NCBI RefSeq assembly: GCF_013410215.1
Contig: NZ_JACCFQ010000001.1
Span: 1,178,001 to 1,242,000, forward strand
Length of the DNA: 64,000 nucleotides
Reading direction: 5' to 3'
From: Nesterenkonia sandarakina
Lineage (GTDB): Bacteria; Actinomycetota; Actinomycetes; Actinomycetales; Micrococcaceae
Every line of letters begins with the position of its first letter. The stretch's first letter is position 1. The position numbers were made by a program, and so were the translations under genes. Positions 51,023 through 59,695 of this stretch are shown here, piece by piece. A model generated the notes under the pieces. The model was not told where the DNA came from, made no database searches, and was given only the letters and a program-made list of their open reading frames with translations.

Positions 51023-51095
51023 GGGGCTATAGCTCAGCTGGTAGAGCGCGTCGTTCGCATCGACGAGGTCAGGGGTTCGACTCCCCTTAGCTCCA
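51023..51095 (+). tRNA. tRNA-Ala (CGC)
   Basis: Acceptor arms GGGGCTA and TAGCTCC pair with one G-U, the anticodon loop TTCGCAT gives CGC, and the T-arm has GGTTCGACTCC. The CCA end is not encoded. A lower-GC restriction gene starts 75 bp downstream. Confidence 0.95.
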
Positions 51096-51169
51096 CAATT
51101 TCGCTGGCGGGAGCGACAGAGATGCGCGTTGCGCTGGAAGACTCTGAAGAATGCCGATAAAGTCAAATC

Positions 51170-52954
51170 ATGCCTGATCAGCGCTATGACGCAAACCGCC
51201 AGACCATCGGCTCGCTACTCAGCACGACCAGCCCTCGCGTGGAGGTTCCGGAGTGGCAGAGGTCGTACGCGTGGGGCGCCGAGGAGATCGAGGCGTTTTG
51301 GCTCGACTTGTTGAACTTTGACGGGTTGTATCCAGGTCGGAACATCCAAAATGAAGAATACTTTCTCGGATCCGCAGTTCTCGTCACGGGCGGAAACACC
51401 AACTTATTACTCGATGGGCAACAGCGTCTCGCGACCGCAACTATCCTGCTATCGGTCTTGCGAGACGCGAGACGAGTTTTCAAGGCCGATGCCGCCACGC
51501 GTTTGCAGAACAAGTTCATCGCCGATCTCGACGATGCGACTGGCGAGACCACGCCAGTCCTCACTTTGAACGTCTACGACCGCGAGTACTTTCGTGCAGA
51601 GGTTCAGGATGAGCGCACAGGAGACCAAGCTCGCCCCACGGCCACACTTAAGTCTCACGGACTTGTCCGCAAGGCTCGGGATTACTTCGCGATGAAAATT
51701 GCGGAGGAGGAGCAATTGGTTGGAGGCGGCAAGTCAGGTTTCGAAAGAAATCTAAGAATATCAGACGTTCTCTGTAGCCATATGTCCCTTGTCGTTATTC
51801 ACTCCAGTGACGAAGATAACGCCGCCGCCGTTTTTGAAACTCTCAATGACCGTGGAATTGGTTTATCAACTCCGGACCTCTTGCGCAACCTATTGCTTCG
51901 TCGCGCCAGTGGGGCCGATGCGCGGAGCCGGGTCGTCTCGGCTTGGCAGAACGTGCTTGGTATAGCCGACGAAGCTTCTGTTGATGAGTTCCTGCGTCAC
52001 TTCTGGGTTAGTAAGCGCGGTGATGTCAAGGCACGCAAGCTCTATCGAGAAATTAAGGAAGCGATACTGATTGAGGACATTGACTCTGTCGAGTTCTCCC
52101 TGGAGCTGGCGGATGCAGCGCCCATATACCGCGACCTAGTCCGCGGTCGCGACAGTGACAAAGGTCTTCAACGCCAATTAGAGGGGGTCCGGATGCTGGG
52201 TGCGAAAGTGTTGCTCCCAGCGCTACTTTCTGGTCACGCATCTTTGTCGGAAGATGAAAGTAAGGGGGAGCTCCAGTCGCTAACTTCTGCCCTGACCACG
52301 CTGTTTGTCAGACACTCGGTTATCGGAGGAAGAGATTCGACCACTCTGGAATCCACGGTCTACTCTGTGGCCGCCGAGCTTAGACGTACAGGCGACTTCG
52401 GTGCAGCGGTTGCAGCTTTGCGGGCGTTCGCGCCGGACGCAGAGGACTTCGTAAGCCGGTTTGCTCGCGCCAGCGTTAGCAGAATCGCCACCGCGCGTTA
52501 CCTGTTGCGCGAGATTGAGCACGCGAAACGCGCGACGAGCGAGGTGGCAGTCGAGCTTGCAGACCGTGTGCACGTAGAGCACATTTACCCGCAGACTCCC
52601 GAAACAGATGCACGATGGTCGGTCCATGCTCAGATGATTAACCGATTGGGAAACATGACCTTGCTAGGCAAGCGCTTAAACACCTCAATAAAGAACGCCG
52701 ACTTCTCCACTAAGAAGGAGAAGGGGTACGAGGCGTCAGACATCCTTTTGACAAAAGAGCTCCTGGTTCATGGGACTTGGTCGCCAGCCATTGTAGAGGC
52801 GAGGCAAAAAGAGATGTCTGAACTGGTGTTTCAGATCTGGAGTTTCCCGGGTGAAGCTCCGCCAAGCCCACAAGCGAGCGACGGGCCTGATGTACCAAAG
52901 CACGATGCAAATGATGCCCAGACACTCGATGAGCTTCCGGAAGTGCCTGCGTAG
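51170..52954 (+). CDS. GmrSD-type restriction protein (DUF262 + DUF1524)
   Basis: A 594-residue single-chain modification-dependent restriction enzyme of the GmrSD type. The DUF262 half shows VPEWQRSYAW (about 27-36), DGQQR at 82-86 and FETLNDRGIGLSTPDLLRN (about 220). The DUF1524 HNH nuclease has HIYPQ near residue 470 and NRLGNMTLLGKRLN. Such proteins cut phage DNA with glucosylated or otherwise modified bases using NTP. Base and codon usage is much more A+T-rich than the neighbours (TTA, ATA, AGA and CTA codons), indicating recent transfer. It sits directly after tRNA-Ala. A leaderless start fits TAAAGT at 51158-51163. Confidence 0.88.
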   Translation: MPDQRYDANRQTIGSLLSTTSPRVEVPEWQRSYAWGAEEIEAFWLDLLNFDGLYPGRNIQNEEYFLGSAVLVTGGNTNLLLDGQQRLATATILLSVLRDARRVFKADAATRLQNKFIADLDDATGETTPVLTLNVYDREYFRAEVQDERTGDQARPTATLKSHGLVRKARDYFAMKIAEEEQLVGGGKSGFERNLRISDVLCSHMSLVVIHSSDEDNAAAVFETLNDRGIGLSTPDLLRNLLLRRASGADARSRVVSAWQNVLGIADEASVDEFLRHFWVSKRGDVKARKLYREIKEAILIEDIDSVEFSLELADAAPIYRDLVRGRDSDKGLQRQLEGVRMLGAKVLLPALLSGHASLSEDESKGELQSLTSALTTLFVRHSVIGGRDSTTLESTVYSVAAELRRTGDFGAAVAALRAFAPDAEDFVSRFARASVSRIATARYLLREIEHAKRATSEVAVELADRVHVEHIYPQTPETDARWSVHAQMINRLGNMTLLGKRLNTSIKNADFSTKKEKGYEASDILLTKELLVHGTWSPAIVEARQKEMSELVFQIWSFPGEAPPSPQASDGPDVPKHDANDAQTLDELPEVPA

Positions 52955-53216
52955 GAGCGTTTTATAGTGCCAGACCATAGATAGCTCGAGGCTCGCGCAT
53001 TAAGTGTCTTTGTTCCAGTCTCTCCAGAGGCAGCATTTAGGAAAGCCCGGCTGTTTTTGGTTCGTCTTGCGAATGTGGGGAACTCGTTTCGCCTTCGAAG
53101 CCCCTCGTAGGGCGATCAACCCGTCCTCCTCCTCACCCGAACCCACAGCCCGGTAGGATCGCCCCAACGCCGCCACAATGAGGTGGCGGCGCCATGAGTT
53201 GAGGGAGATTGCAGAT

Positions 53217-56200
53217 ATGTTCTCAAAGATCCTGGTCGCCAACCGCGGGGAGATCGCGATCCGCGCCTTCCGCGCCGGCGTCGAGCTCGGGGCGCGCACC
53301 GTGGCCGTGTATCCGCACGAGGACCGCAACTCCTTCCACCGGCAGAAGGCCGACGAGGCCTACCGGATCGGCGAGGAGGGCCACGCGGTCCGGGCCTACC
53401 TCGACATCGAGGAGATCATCCGGGTCGCCAAGGACTCCGGCGCCGATGCCATCTACCCCGGCTACGGATTCCTCTCCGAGAACCCCGACCTGGCCCGCGC
53501 CGCGGAGGCCGAAGGGATCACCTTCATCGGCCCGCCCGCCGACGTCCTGGAATCCACCGGTGACAAGGTCAAGGCCCTGCGCGCCGCCAGAGAAGCCGGC
53601 GTTCCCGTGCTGCAGAGCTCCGAGCCGTCGAAGGACACCGAGGAGCTCACCCGCGCCGCCGAGGAGATCGGCTTCCCGATCTTCGTCAAGGCCGTCGCCG
53701 GCGGCGGCGGTCGCGGGATGCGCCGGGTGGACAAGCGCGAAGACCTCGCCGAATCCCTGCGCTCAGCCATGCACGAGGCCGAGACCGCCTTCGGCAACCC
53801 CACCGTGTTCCTGGAACAGGCCGTGCTGCGCCCCCGGCACATCGAGGTCCAGATCCTCGCCGACGGTGAGGGCAACGTGGTCCACCTCTTCGAACGCGAC
53901 TGCTCGCTGCAGCGCCGCTACCAGAAGGTCGTGGAGATCGCCCCGGCCCCGCACCTGGACGAGGAGATCCGCCAGGCGCTGCACCGCGACGCCGTGGCCT
54001 TCGCCAAGGCCATGAACTACCGCAACGCCGGCACCGTGGAGTTCCTGGTGGACACCGTCGGGGAGCGCGCGGGCCAGCACGTGTTCATCGAGATGAACCC
54101 GCGCATCCAGGTCGAGCACACGGTCACCGAAGAGATCACCGACATCGACTTGGTCTCCGCGCAGATGCGCATCGCCGCCGGTGAGACCCTGGAAGACCTC
54201 GACATCCGGCAGGAAGACCTGCGCGTGCGCGGCTCCGCCATGCAGTGCCGGATCACCACCGAGGACCCGGCCAACGAGTTCCGCCCAGACGTCGGCACCG
54301 TCACGGTCTACCGCTCCGCCGGCGGCTCCGGCATCCGGCTCGACGGCGGCACCGTCTACGCCGGCGCTGAGATCAGCCCGCACTTCGACTCGATGCTGGT
54401 CAAGCTCACCGCCCGCGGCCGCAACCACCAGACCGCCATCGCCCGTGCCCGCCGCGCACTCTCCGAATTTCGGATCCGCGGAGTCGCCACCAACATCGGG
54501 TTCCTGCTCAACGTGCTGGACTCCAAGGAGTTCCTCGCCGGGGACGTGGCCACCGACTTCATCGACGCGCACCCCGAGCTGGCCAAGATCAACCGCTCCC
54601 AGGACCGCGGCTCCAAGGCGCTGCAGTACCTGGCCGACATCACGGTGAACCGGCCGCACGGCCCCCGGGTGGAGGGCATCGACCCGCGCGACAAGCTCCC
54701 GCACTTCCCCGGAGACAAGCGCGACGAGCCCGACCGCAGCCCCTTCGACGGCCCTTCGGATCACCCCAAGCCCGACGGCTGGCGCCAGGTGCTGCTGGCT
54801 GAGGGCCCCGAGGGCTTCGCGAAGAAGCTCCGCGAGCAGACCGCCCTGGCGGTCACCGACACCACCTTCCGCGACGCCCACCAGTCGCTGCTCGCGACCC
54901 GGGTGCGCACCCGCGACCTGTTGGCCGCCGCGCCCGCCGTGGCGCATGTGACCCCGGGACTGTTCTCGGTGGAGGCCTGGGGTGGGGCCACCTACGACGT
55001 CGCGCTGCGGTTCCTCTCCGAGGACCCCTGGGACCGGCTGCGCCTGCTGCGCGCGGAGCTGCCGAACATCCCGATCCAGATGCTGCTGCGCGGGCGCAAC
55101 ACCGTGGGCTACACCCCCTACCCGCTGGAGGTCACCGACGCGTTCGTGGCCGAGGCCGCCGCCACCGGGGTGGACATCTTCCGGATCTTCGACGCACTCA
55201 ATGATGTGAACCAGATCGTCCCGGCCATCGAGGCGGTCCGCAAGACCGGCACCGCCGTGGCCGAGGCCGCGATCTGCTACACCGGCAACCTCACCGACCC
55301 GGCCGAGGACCTCTACACCCTTGACTACTACCTCGACCTGGCGCAGCAGATGGTCGACGCCGGCGCGCATATCCTCGCGATCAAGGACATGGCCGGACTC
55401 CTGCGACCCGCTGCGGCGAAGACCCTGGTCACCGCCCTGCGGGAACGCTTCGAGGTGCCCGTGCACCTGCACACCCACGACACCGCCGGCGGCCAGCTGG
55501 GAACCCTGCTGGCGGCGTCCGAGGCCGGGGTCGACGCCGTCGACGTCGCCGTGGCCTCCATGGCCGCGACCACCTCGCAGCCGCCGGCCTCGGCCCTGGT
55601 CGCAGCGCTGGAGCACACCGAGCGCGACACCGGCCTGGGGCTGGAGGCCGTGGCCTCCATGGAGCCCTACTGGGAGGCGGTGCGCTCGATCTACACCCCC
55701 TTCGAGTCTGGTCTGCCCAGCCCCACCGGCCGGGTCTACCGGCACGAGATCCCGGGAGGCCAGCTCTCGAACCTGCGCCAGCAGGCCATCGCGCTGGGCC
55801 TGGGGGAGCGGTTCGAATCGATCGAGGACATGTACCACGCGGCCGACACCATGTTGGGCCGGCTGGTGAAGGTCACCCCGTCCTCGAAGGTGGTCGGGGA
55901 CCTGGCGCTGCAGCTGGTCGGGATGGATGTGGATCCGCAGGAGTTCGAGGCCAACCCGCAGAGCTTCGACCTGCCCGATTCGGTGATCCAGTTCCTGGCT
56001 GGTCAGCTCGGGGACCCGCCAGGCGGCTGGCCCGAGCCGTTCCGCTCCAAGGCGCTTCAAGGCCGCACGGTCAAGCCTCTGGACCAGGAGCTCGGCGAAG
56101 AAGACTCCCAGGCGCTGCGCTCAGATGACCCCGCCGTCCGGCGCCGCACGCTGAATCGGCTGCTCTTCCCCGGCCCCACCAAGGACTTCGAGGCGGCCCG

Positions 56201-56663
56201 GGAGAAGTACGGCGATGTCCAGGTGCTGCATACCCGGGACTTCCTCTACGGGCTGCGCACCGGGTACGAGCATGTGATCTCCCTGGGCAAGGGGGTGCGG
56301 CTGCTGGTCACGCTGCAGACCGTCTCGGACCCGGACCCCAAGGGGATCCGGACCGTGATGTGCACACTCAACGGCCAGGCCCGCCAGGTGGGCGCCCGGG
56401 ACGACGCGGTGGAGGCCTCCGTGGCCATCGCGGAGAAGGCCGATGCCTCCAAGTCCGGCCACGTGGCCGCGCCCTTCGCCGGAGCGGTCTCGCTCACCGT
56501 GGAAGAGGGCGACACCGTGGAAGCCGGTCAGAATGTGGCCACCATCGAGGCCATGAAGATGGAAGCCGGGATCACCAGCCATGTTGCGGGCACCGTCACC
56601 CGGGCGGTGATCAGCGGCGTGCAGCAGGTCGACGGCGGAGATCTGCTCGTCGTCGTCGAGTAG
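53217..56663 (+). CDS. pyc: Pyruvate carboxylase
   Basis: A 1148-residue biotin enzyme converting pyruvate and bicarbonate to oxaloacetate with ATP. Order: biotin carboxylase (1-455, starting KILVANRGEIAIRAFRA, glycine loop AGGGGRGMR, EMNPRIQVEHTVTE), carboxyltransferase (from about 550, DTTFRDAHQSLLATR), a PYC_OADA tether, and the biotinyl domain with the acceptor Lys in EAMKMEAG near residue 1113. Full length for the family. The ATG at 53217 has GAGGGAGA upstream; the frame opens at 53178 without support. A -10-like TAGGAT lies at 53154-53159. It replenishes oxaloacetate for aspartate-family amino acids, including lysine. Confidence 0.95.
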   Translation: MFSKILVANRGEIAIRAFRAGVELGARTVAVYPHEDRNSFHRQKADEAYRIGEEGHAVRAYLDIEEIIRVAKDSGADAIYPGYGFLSENPDLARAAEAEGITFIGPPADVLESTGDKVKALRAAREAGVPVLQSSEPSKDTEELTRAAEEIGFPIFVKAVAGGGGRGMRRVDKREDLAESLRSAMHEAETAFGNPTVFLEQAVLRPRHIEVQILADGEGNVVHLFERDCSLQRRYQKVVEIAPAPHLDEEIRQALHRDAVAFAKAMNYRNAGTVEFLVDTVGERAGQHVFIEMNPRIQVEHTVTEEITDIDLVSAQMRIAAGETLEDLDIRQEDLRVRGSAMQCRITTEDPANEFRPDVGTVTVYRSAGGSGIRLDGGTVYAGAEISPHFDSMLVKLTARGRNHQTAIARARRALSEFRIRGVATNIGFLLNVLDSKEFLAGDVATDFIDAHPELAKINRSQDRGSKALQYLADITVNRPHGPRVEGIDPRDKLPHFPGDKRDEPDRSPFDGPSDHPKPDGWRQVLLAEGPEGFAKKLREQTALAVTDTTFRDAHQSLLATRVRTRDLLAAAPAVAHVTPGLFSVEAWGGATYDVALRFLSEDPWDRLRLLRAELPNIPIQMLLRGRNTVGYTPYPLEVTDAFVAEAAATGVDIFRIFDALNDVNQIVPAIEAVRKTGTAVAEAAICYTGNLTDPAEDLYTLDYYLDLAQQMVDAGAHILAIKDMAGLLRPAAAKTLVTALRERFEVPVHLHTHDTAGGQLGTLLAASEAGVDAVDVAVASMAATTSQPPASALVAALEHTERDTGLGLEAVASMEPYWEAVRSIYTPFESGLPSPTGRVYRHEIPGGQLSNLRQQAIALGLGERFESIEDMYHAADTMLGRLVKVTPSSKVVGDLALQLVGMDVDPQEFEANPQSFDLPDSVIQFLAGQLGDPPGGWPEPFRSKALQGRTVKPLDQELGEEDSQALRSDDPAVRRRTLNRLLFPGPTKDFEAAREKYGDVQVLHTRDFLYGLRTGYEHVISLGKGVRLLVTLQTVSDPDPKGIRTVMCTLNGQARQVGARDDAVEASVAIAEKADASKSGHVAAPFAGAVSLTVEEGDTVEAGQNVATIEAMKMEAGITSHVAGTVTRAVISGVQQVDGGDLLVVVE

Positions 56664-56671
56664 CCGACTTT

Positions 56672-56716
56672 CGGGCCGGAATCTGGGCTCCGTGCCGGAA
56701 GCCGGATTCAGGCCCG
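56672..56716. terminator. Imperfect hairpin between pyc and the PPTase gene
   Basis: CGGGCCGGAATC (56672-56683) and GATTCAGGCCCG (56705-56716) pair over 11 of 12 positions. It lies just after pyc and 67 bp before the stop of the convergent PPTase gene. Confidence 0.55.
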
Positions 56717-56782
56717 GAAGCTGGTGGCCGACCGCGCGCGGCAGTGCCTGGGTCCAGCCGACAGCCGACGGGGGCCGCGGCC

Positions 56783-57541
56783 TCAGTCTTCCCAGGAAGC
56801 AGCGAGGTCGCTGATGTCCTCCGGTGAGCGAGCTGCCACGGCGGCCACCCAGCCTGGCGGCGCGGGAATCAGAGTGCTCCAGATCCCCTCCACCCGGCTG
56901 TCCCCGGTCTCCAGCACCGGCGCCCAGCTCAGCTCAACGCTGCCAACTCGGCCGTGCCAGCGCGTGGAGACCTCAGGGGTGCCCAACAGCAGCTCCTCGG
57001 GTGGATGGTTCAGCCCGACCCCGGCGGCCTTGAGCACGGCCTCCTTCAACACCCAGTGCTCGATCACCGCGGGGATCTGCGCCGCCGCTGCCAGTCGCTG
57101 CAGAGCCCCCCGCTCAGCCCGGTGCAGGGCGTACTGCGTGAACTCGGGGGAGAGCCGCTCCGGGATCGCTTCGATGTCCACGCCGACGTCCCGCCCCGGG
57201 GCCGCAGCGCCGGCGAGCACGTGCCGGGACGAACTTGAGCTGCTCAAGCTGATCCCATCCAGCTGGGGGCGTCCATGCGGGCCGCCGCATTGCTCACATC
57301 GCCGCCGGATCTCCAGCTGGGCCGCCTCCTGCGCTCCTGCCCCAAGGTGTTTGGCGGCGGTCAGTCGCAGGGCACCTCGGGCAGCGAGCACGCGCTGCTG
57401 GTCTGCCGGGTCGAGCTTCGCCGCGGCAGCCGTCTGATCCTGCTCAGTCACCACCTCCTCAAGGCGGATCAGTCTCCCCCCGGTCAGGCGTGGCAGCTGC
57501 GCCTGCAGCGCGGCGCCGGAGGTCAGCAGGACCGAGATCAT
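56783..57541 (-). CDS. Sfp-type 4'-phosphopantetheinyl transferase
   Basis: A 252-residue Sfp-class PPTase that activates NRPS carrier domains. Motifs in order: CEQCGGPHGRPQL (about residues 82-94, the Sfp CxxCGxxHGxP motif), DVGVDIEAI (Mg2+ site, about 120) and HWVLKEAVLKAAGVGL (about 163). The ATG at 57541 overlaps the exporter permease stop by 4 bp, making it the last gene of the NRPS operon, with the carrier domains of that NRPS as obvious clients. A Ser-rich run (SLSSSSSSR) sits where Sfp has its P3-type His/Ser segment; this is odd but plausible. Confidence 0.88.
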   Translation of the reverse strand: MISVLLTSGAALQAQLPRLTGGRLIRLEEVVTEQDQTAAAAKLDPADQQRVLAARGALRLTAAKHLGAGAQEAAQLEIRRRCEQCGGPHGRPQLDGISLSSSSSSRHVLAGAAAPGRDVGVDIEAIPERLSPEFTQYALHRAERGALQRLAAAAQIPAVIEHWVLKEAVLKAAGVGLNHPPEELLLGTPEVSTRWHGRVGSVELSWAPVLETGDSRVEGIWSTLIPAPPGWVAAVAARSPEDISDLAASWED

Positions 57542-58335
57542 CGCCGGCTGATGCGCCGGTACTGGGTCACTGCGATCGGCGCGAAGACGGCGATGATCGC
57601 CACGCAGCACAGGGTGGCGTAGAGCATCGCGTTCTCCGCGGGCCAGCCACCGGCCACCTCGAACTGCGCCGGGGCGGTGTTGCCGAAGCCCTGCCGGGCG
57701 GCGGTAGCGATGGCGGTGACCGGGTTCCACTCCGCGATCCCGCGCAGCGGACCCGGCAGCGAGTCCGCCGAGACGAAAGCCCCGGAGATGAAACACACCG
57801 GGAACAGCCAGAGCAGACCCAGGCTCTGCGCCACCTCCACGCTGCGTGCGGTCAGCGCGACGACGGCCCCCACCCAGGCGATGGCGAAGGCGTAGAGCAG
57901 CAGCAACAGGAAGGTCAGGGTGATCGTGAGCGGATCGGTGGTGGCTCGCCACCCGATCGCCAGCCCACAGAGCACCAGCACCACTGTGGAGATCACGCTG
58001 GTGATCAGGTCAGACCAGGTGCGTCCCAGCACGACACCGACCCGGGACATCGGCAGCACCCGGAACCGGTCCACGATCCCCTGGTGCAGGTCCTTGGCCA
58101 GGTAGACCGCGGTGAAGGAGGAGTTGAAGGTCAGGGTCTGCGCGAGCAGCCCGCCGATGAGGAACTCCCGGTAATCAGCCCCGCCCAGGGCGCCGCCGAA
58201 GACGAAGGCCATGATCAGCACGAAGATGATCGGCTGGGCCACACCGGTGACCAGGGCCCCGGGGGTCCGGCGGACATTCGTGAAGTTTCTGCGCGCGATG
58301 ATTCCGCCATCCCGCACTGCGGTGATCACACTCAT
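57538..58335 (-). CDS. ABC-2 exporter permease, DrrB-like
   Basis: A 265-residue membrane permease with six spans, of the DrrB/ABC-2 type that exports drugs or secondary metabolites. The N-terminal region carries RNFTNVRRTPGALVTGVAQP and the conserved FLVISFVSG-like segment appears as FPVCFISGAFVSADSLP near residue 180. It overlaps both the ATPase gene (ATGA at 58335) and the PPTase gene by 4 bp. It probably exports the product of the adjacent NRPS or protects the cell against it. Confidence 0.86.
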   Translation of the reverse strand: MSVITAVRDGGIIARRNFTNVRRTPGALVTGVAQPIIFVLIMAFVFGGALGGADYREFLIGGLLAQTLTFNSSFTAVYLAKDLHQGIVDRFRVLPMSRVGVVLGRTWSDLITSVISTVVLVLCGLAIGWRATTDPLTITLTFLLLLLYAFAIAWVGAVVALTARSVEVAQSLGLLWLFPVCFISGAFVSADSLPGPLRGIAEWNPVTAIATAARQGFGNTAPAQFEVAGGWPAENAMLYATLCCVAIIAVFAPIAVTQYRRISRR

Positions 58336-59342
58336 GAGCGGACCTCCTCTCGGGTCGGTGCCTCGGCGTGCTGGGTGGCGGGATCGGTGGCGGCGTCCTC
58401 GCCGGAGCGCGCCCCGGCAGGCCTCTGGGTGATCTGCAGGAAGACGTCGTCCAGGGTGGGCTGGCGCAGCGAGGCTTCGACGACCTCGATCTGCGCCTCC
58501 TCCAGGGCGAGGAGCGCCGCCTGCAGGCTCTCCTGGCGGTGCGGTGCGGTCGCGCTGAGTCGCAGCGCGGCATCATCTGCGGTGACCTGAAGGCCGATGC
58601 GACTCAGAGCGGCGCGCGCCGCAGGGACCGTGCCGGCGCGCTCGAAGACCATGTCGATGCGGGCACCTCCGGCTTGAGTCTTCAGCGCCGCGGGGGTGCC
58701 CTCGGCCACGATCCGCCCGCCGTCGATCACCGCGATCGAGTCGGCGAGCTCGTCGGCCTCCTCGAGATACTGAGTCGTCAGCAGCACCGCAGTGCCGTCC
58801 TCGGCGAGCGCGGAGATGGCATCCCAGGTGTCTCGTCGGCCGCGGGGGTCCAGCCCGGTGGTGGGCTCGTCGAGGATCACCACCGGTGGGCGGGCGACCA
58901 GGGCTCCGGCGAGGTCCAACCGGCGGCGCATCCCGCCGGAGTAGGAGCCGGCACGCTGACCCTTGGGCACGCCGTCGAGCCGGAAGTGCTTCAGCAGCTC
59001 ATGCGCCCGGGCCTTCGCGGTCTTGCGGCGCATGCCATAGAGCTGACCCACCAGGGTCAGGTTCTCGAGTCCGGTGAGCTTGTCATCCACGGCGGCGTAT
59101 TGTCCGGAGACCCCGAGGCTGCGCCGGGCCGCGTCACCCTGCGTGCGCACGCTGTGCCCGGCGATGAACGCGTCACCGCCGTCGGGCTCCAGCAGCGTGG
59201 TCAGCACGCGCACCGTCGTCGTCTTGCCTGCCCCGTTGGGGCCCAGCAGTCCTTGGACCGTGCCGGCCGCGACCTCGAGGTCCACGCCGTCCAGCGCCTG
59301 GAAGGTGCCGAAGCTCTTGGTGATGGACTGCAGCGAGATCAA
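58332..59342 (-). CDS. ABC exporter ATPase, DrrA-like
   Basis: A 336-residue ATPase of the daunorubicin-resistance DrrA group. Walker A is LLGPNGAGKTTTV (about residues 34-46), the signature is GSYSGGMRRRLDLA (about 137-150), Walker B is VVILDEPTTGLDPRGR and the C-terminal extension (about 220-336) matches DrrA-type regulatory tails. It uses a TTG start that overlaps the MbtH stop by 4 bp (TTGA), and overlaps the permease at the other end. It powers export of the NRPS product; this is inferred from operon position. Confidence 0.89.
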   Translation of the reverse strand: MISLQSITKSFGTFQALDGVDLEVAAGTVQGLLGPNGAGKTTTVRVLTTLLEPDGGDAFIAGHSVRTQGDAARRSLGVSGQYAAVDDKLTGLENLTLVGQLYGMRRKTAKARAHELLKHFRLDGVPKGQRAGSYSGGMRRRLDLAGALVARPPVVILDEPTTGLDPRGRRDTWDAISALAEDGTAVLLTTQYLEEADELADSIAVIDGGRIVAEGTPAALKTQAGGARIDMVFERAGTVPAARAALSRIGLQVTADDAALRLSATAPHRQESLQAALLALEEAQIEVVEASLRQPTLDDVFLQITQRPAGARSGEDAATDPATQHAEAPTREEVRS

Positions 59343-59548
59343 GACACGGCCAGGTCGCGTTCGAACACCGGGGTGATGTCAGCCCAGTGCTGCTCGACGT
59401 AGTCGAGGCAGTCCTGGCGGGCGGCCGCGCCGAAGACGGCCACCCAGCCGCTGGGGACATCGGCGAACTCCGGCCAGAGCGAATGCTGGCCAAGCTCGTT
59501 GATGACTACCCGGAACTGCACATCATCTCGGTCAAAGGGGTTGGTCAT
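59339..59548 (-). CDS. MbtH-like protein
   Basis: A 69-residue MbtH protein, an activator/chaperone that binds adenylation domains of NRPSs. It shows the full family pattern: NPFDRDDVQFRVVIN at the N-terminus, QHSLWPEFADVPSGWV in the middle, and CLDYVEQHWADITP at the end. The ATG at 59548 is used because CAGGAG lies seven bases upstream; the open frame extends to 59605 without support. It is co-translated with the exporter ATPase and lies 147 bp after the NRPS stop. Confidence 0.93.
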   Translation of the reverse strand: MTNPFDRDDVQFRVVINELGQHSLWPEFADVPSGWVAVFGAAARQDCLDYVEQHWADITPVFERDLAVS

Positions 59549-59695
59549 CGCTGCACTCCTGGGTCGGTTTCTCGTCACTCGCCGCACTGGTTCTCGCGGC
59601 GTCATGAGTAGTTCGTAACCGGCCCGTGATCAGATGGTCGTGTTCTGCAACTTTTCACGACCTGCCGAGAACCTCCCGAGACTCCGGGCCGCGGA

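Noticed and set aside
52955-53216. Search for a second copy of the tRNA-Ala 3' end as an attachment site
   Set aside because: No copy of the tRNA 3' sequence was seen between the restriction gene and pyc, so an integrated element with att sites is not supported.
53763-56060. 765-codon open frame on the minus strand
   Set aside because: Mirror of the pyruvate carboxylase gene, caused by GC-rich third positions; composition and lack of motifs show it is not a gene.
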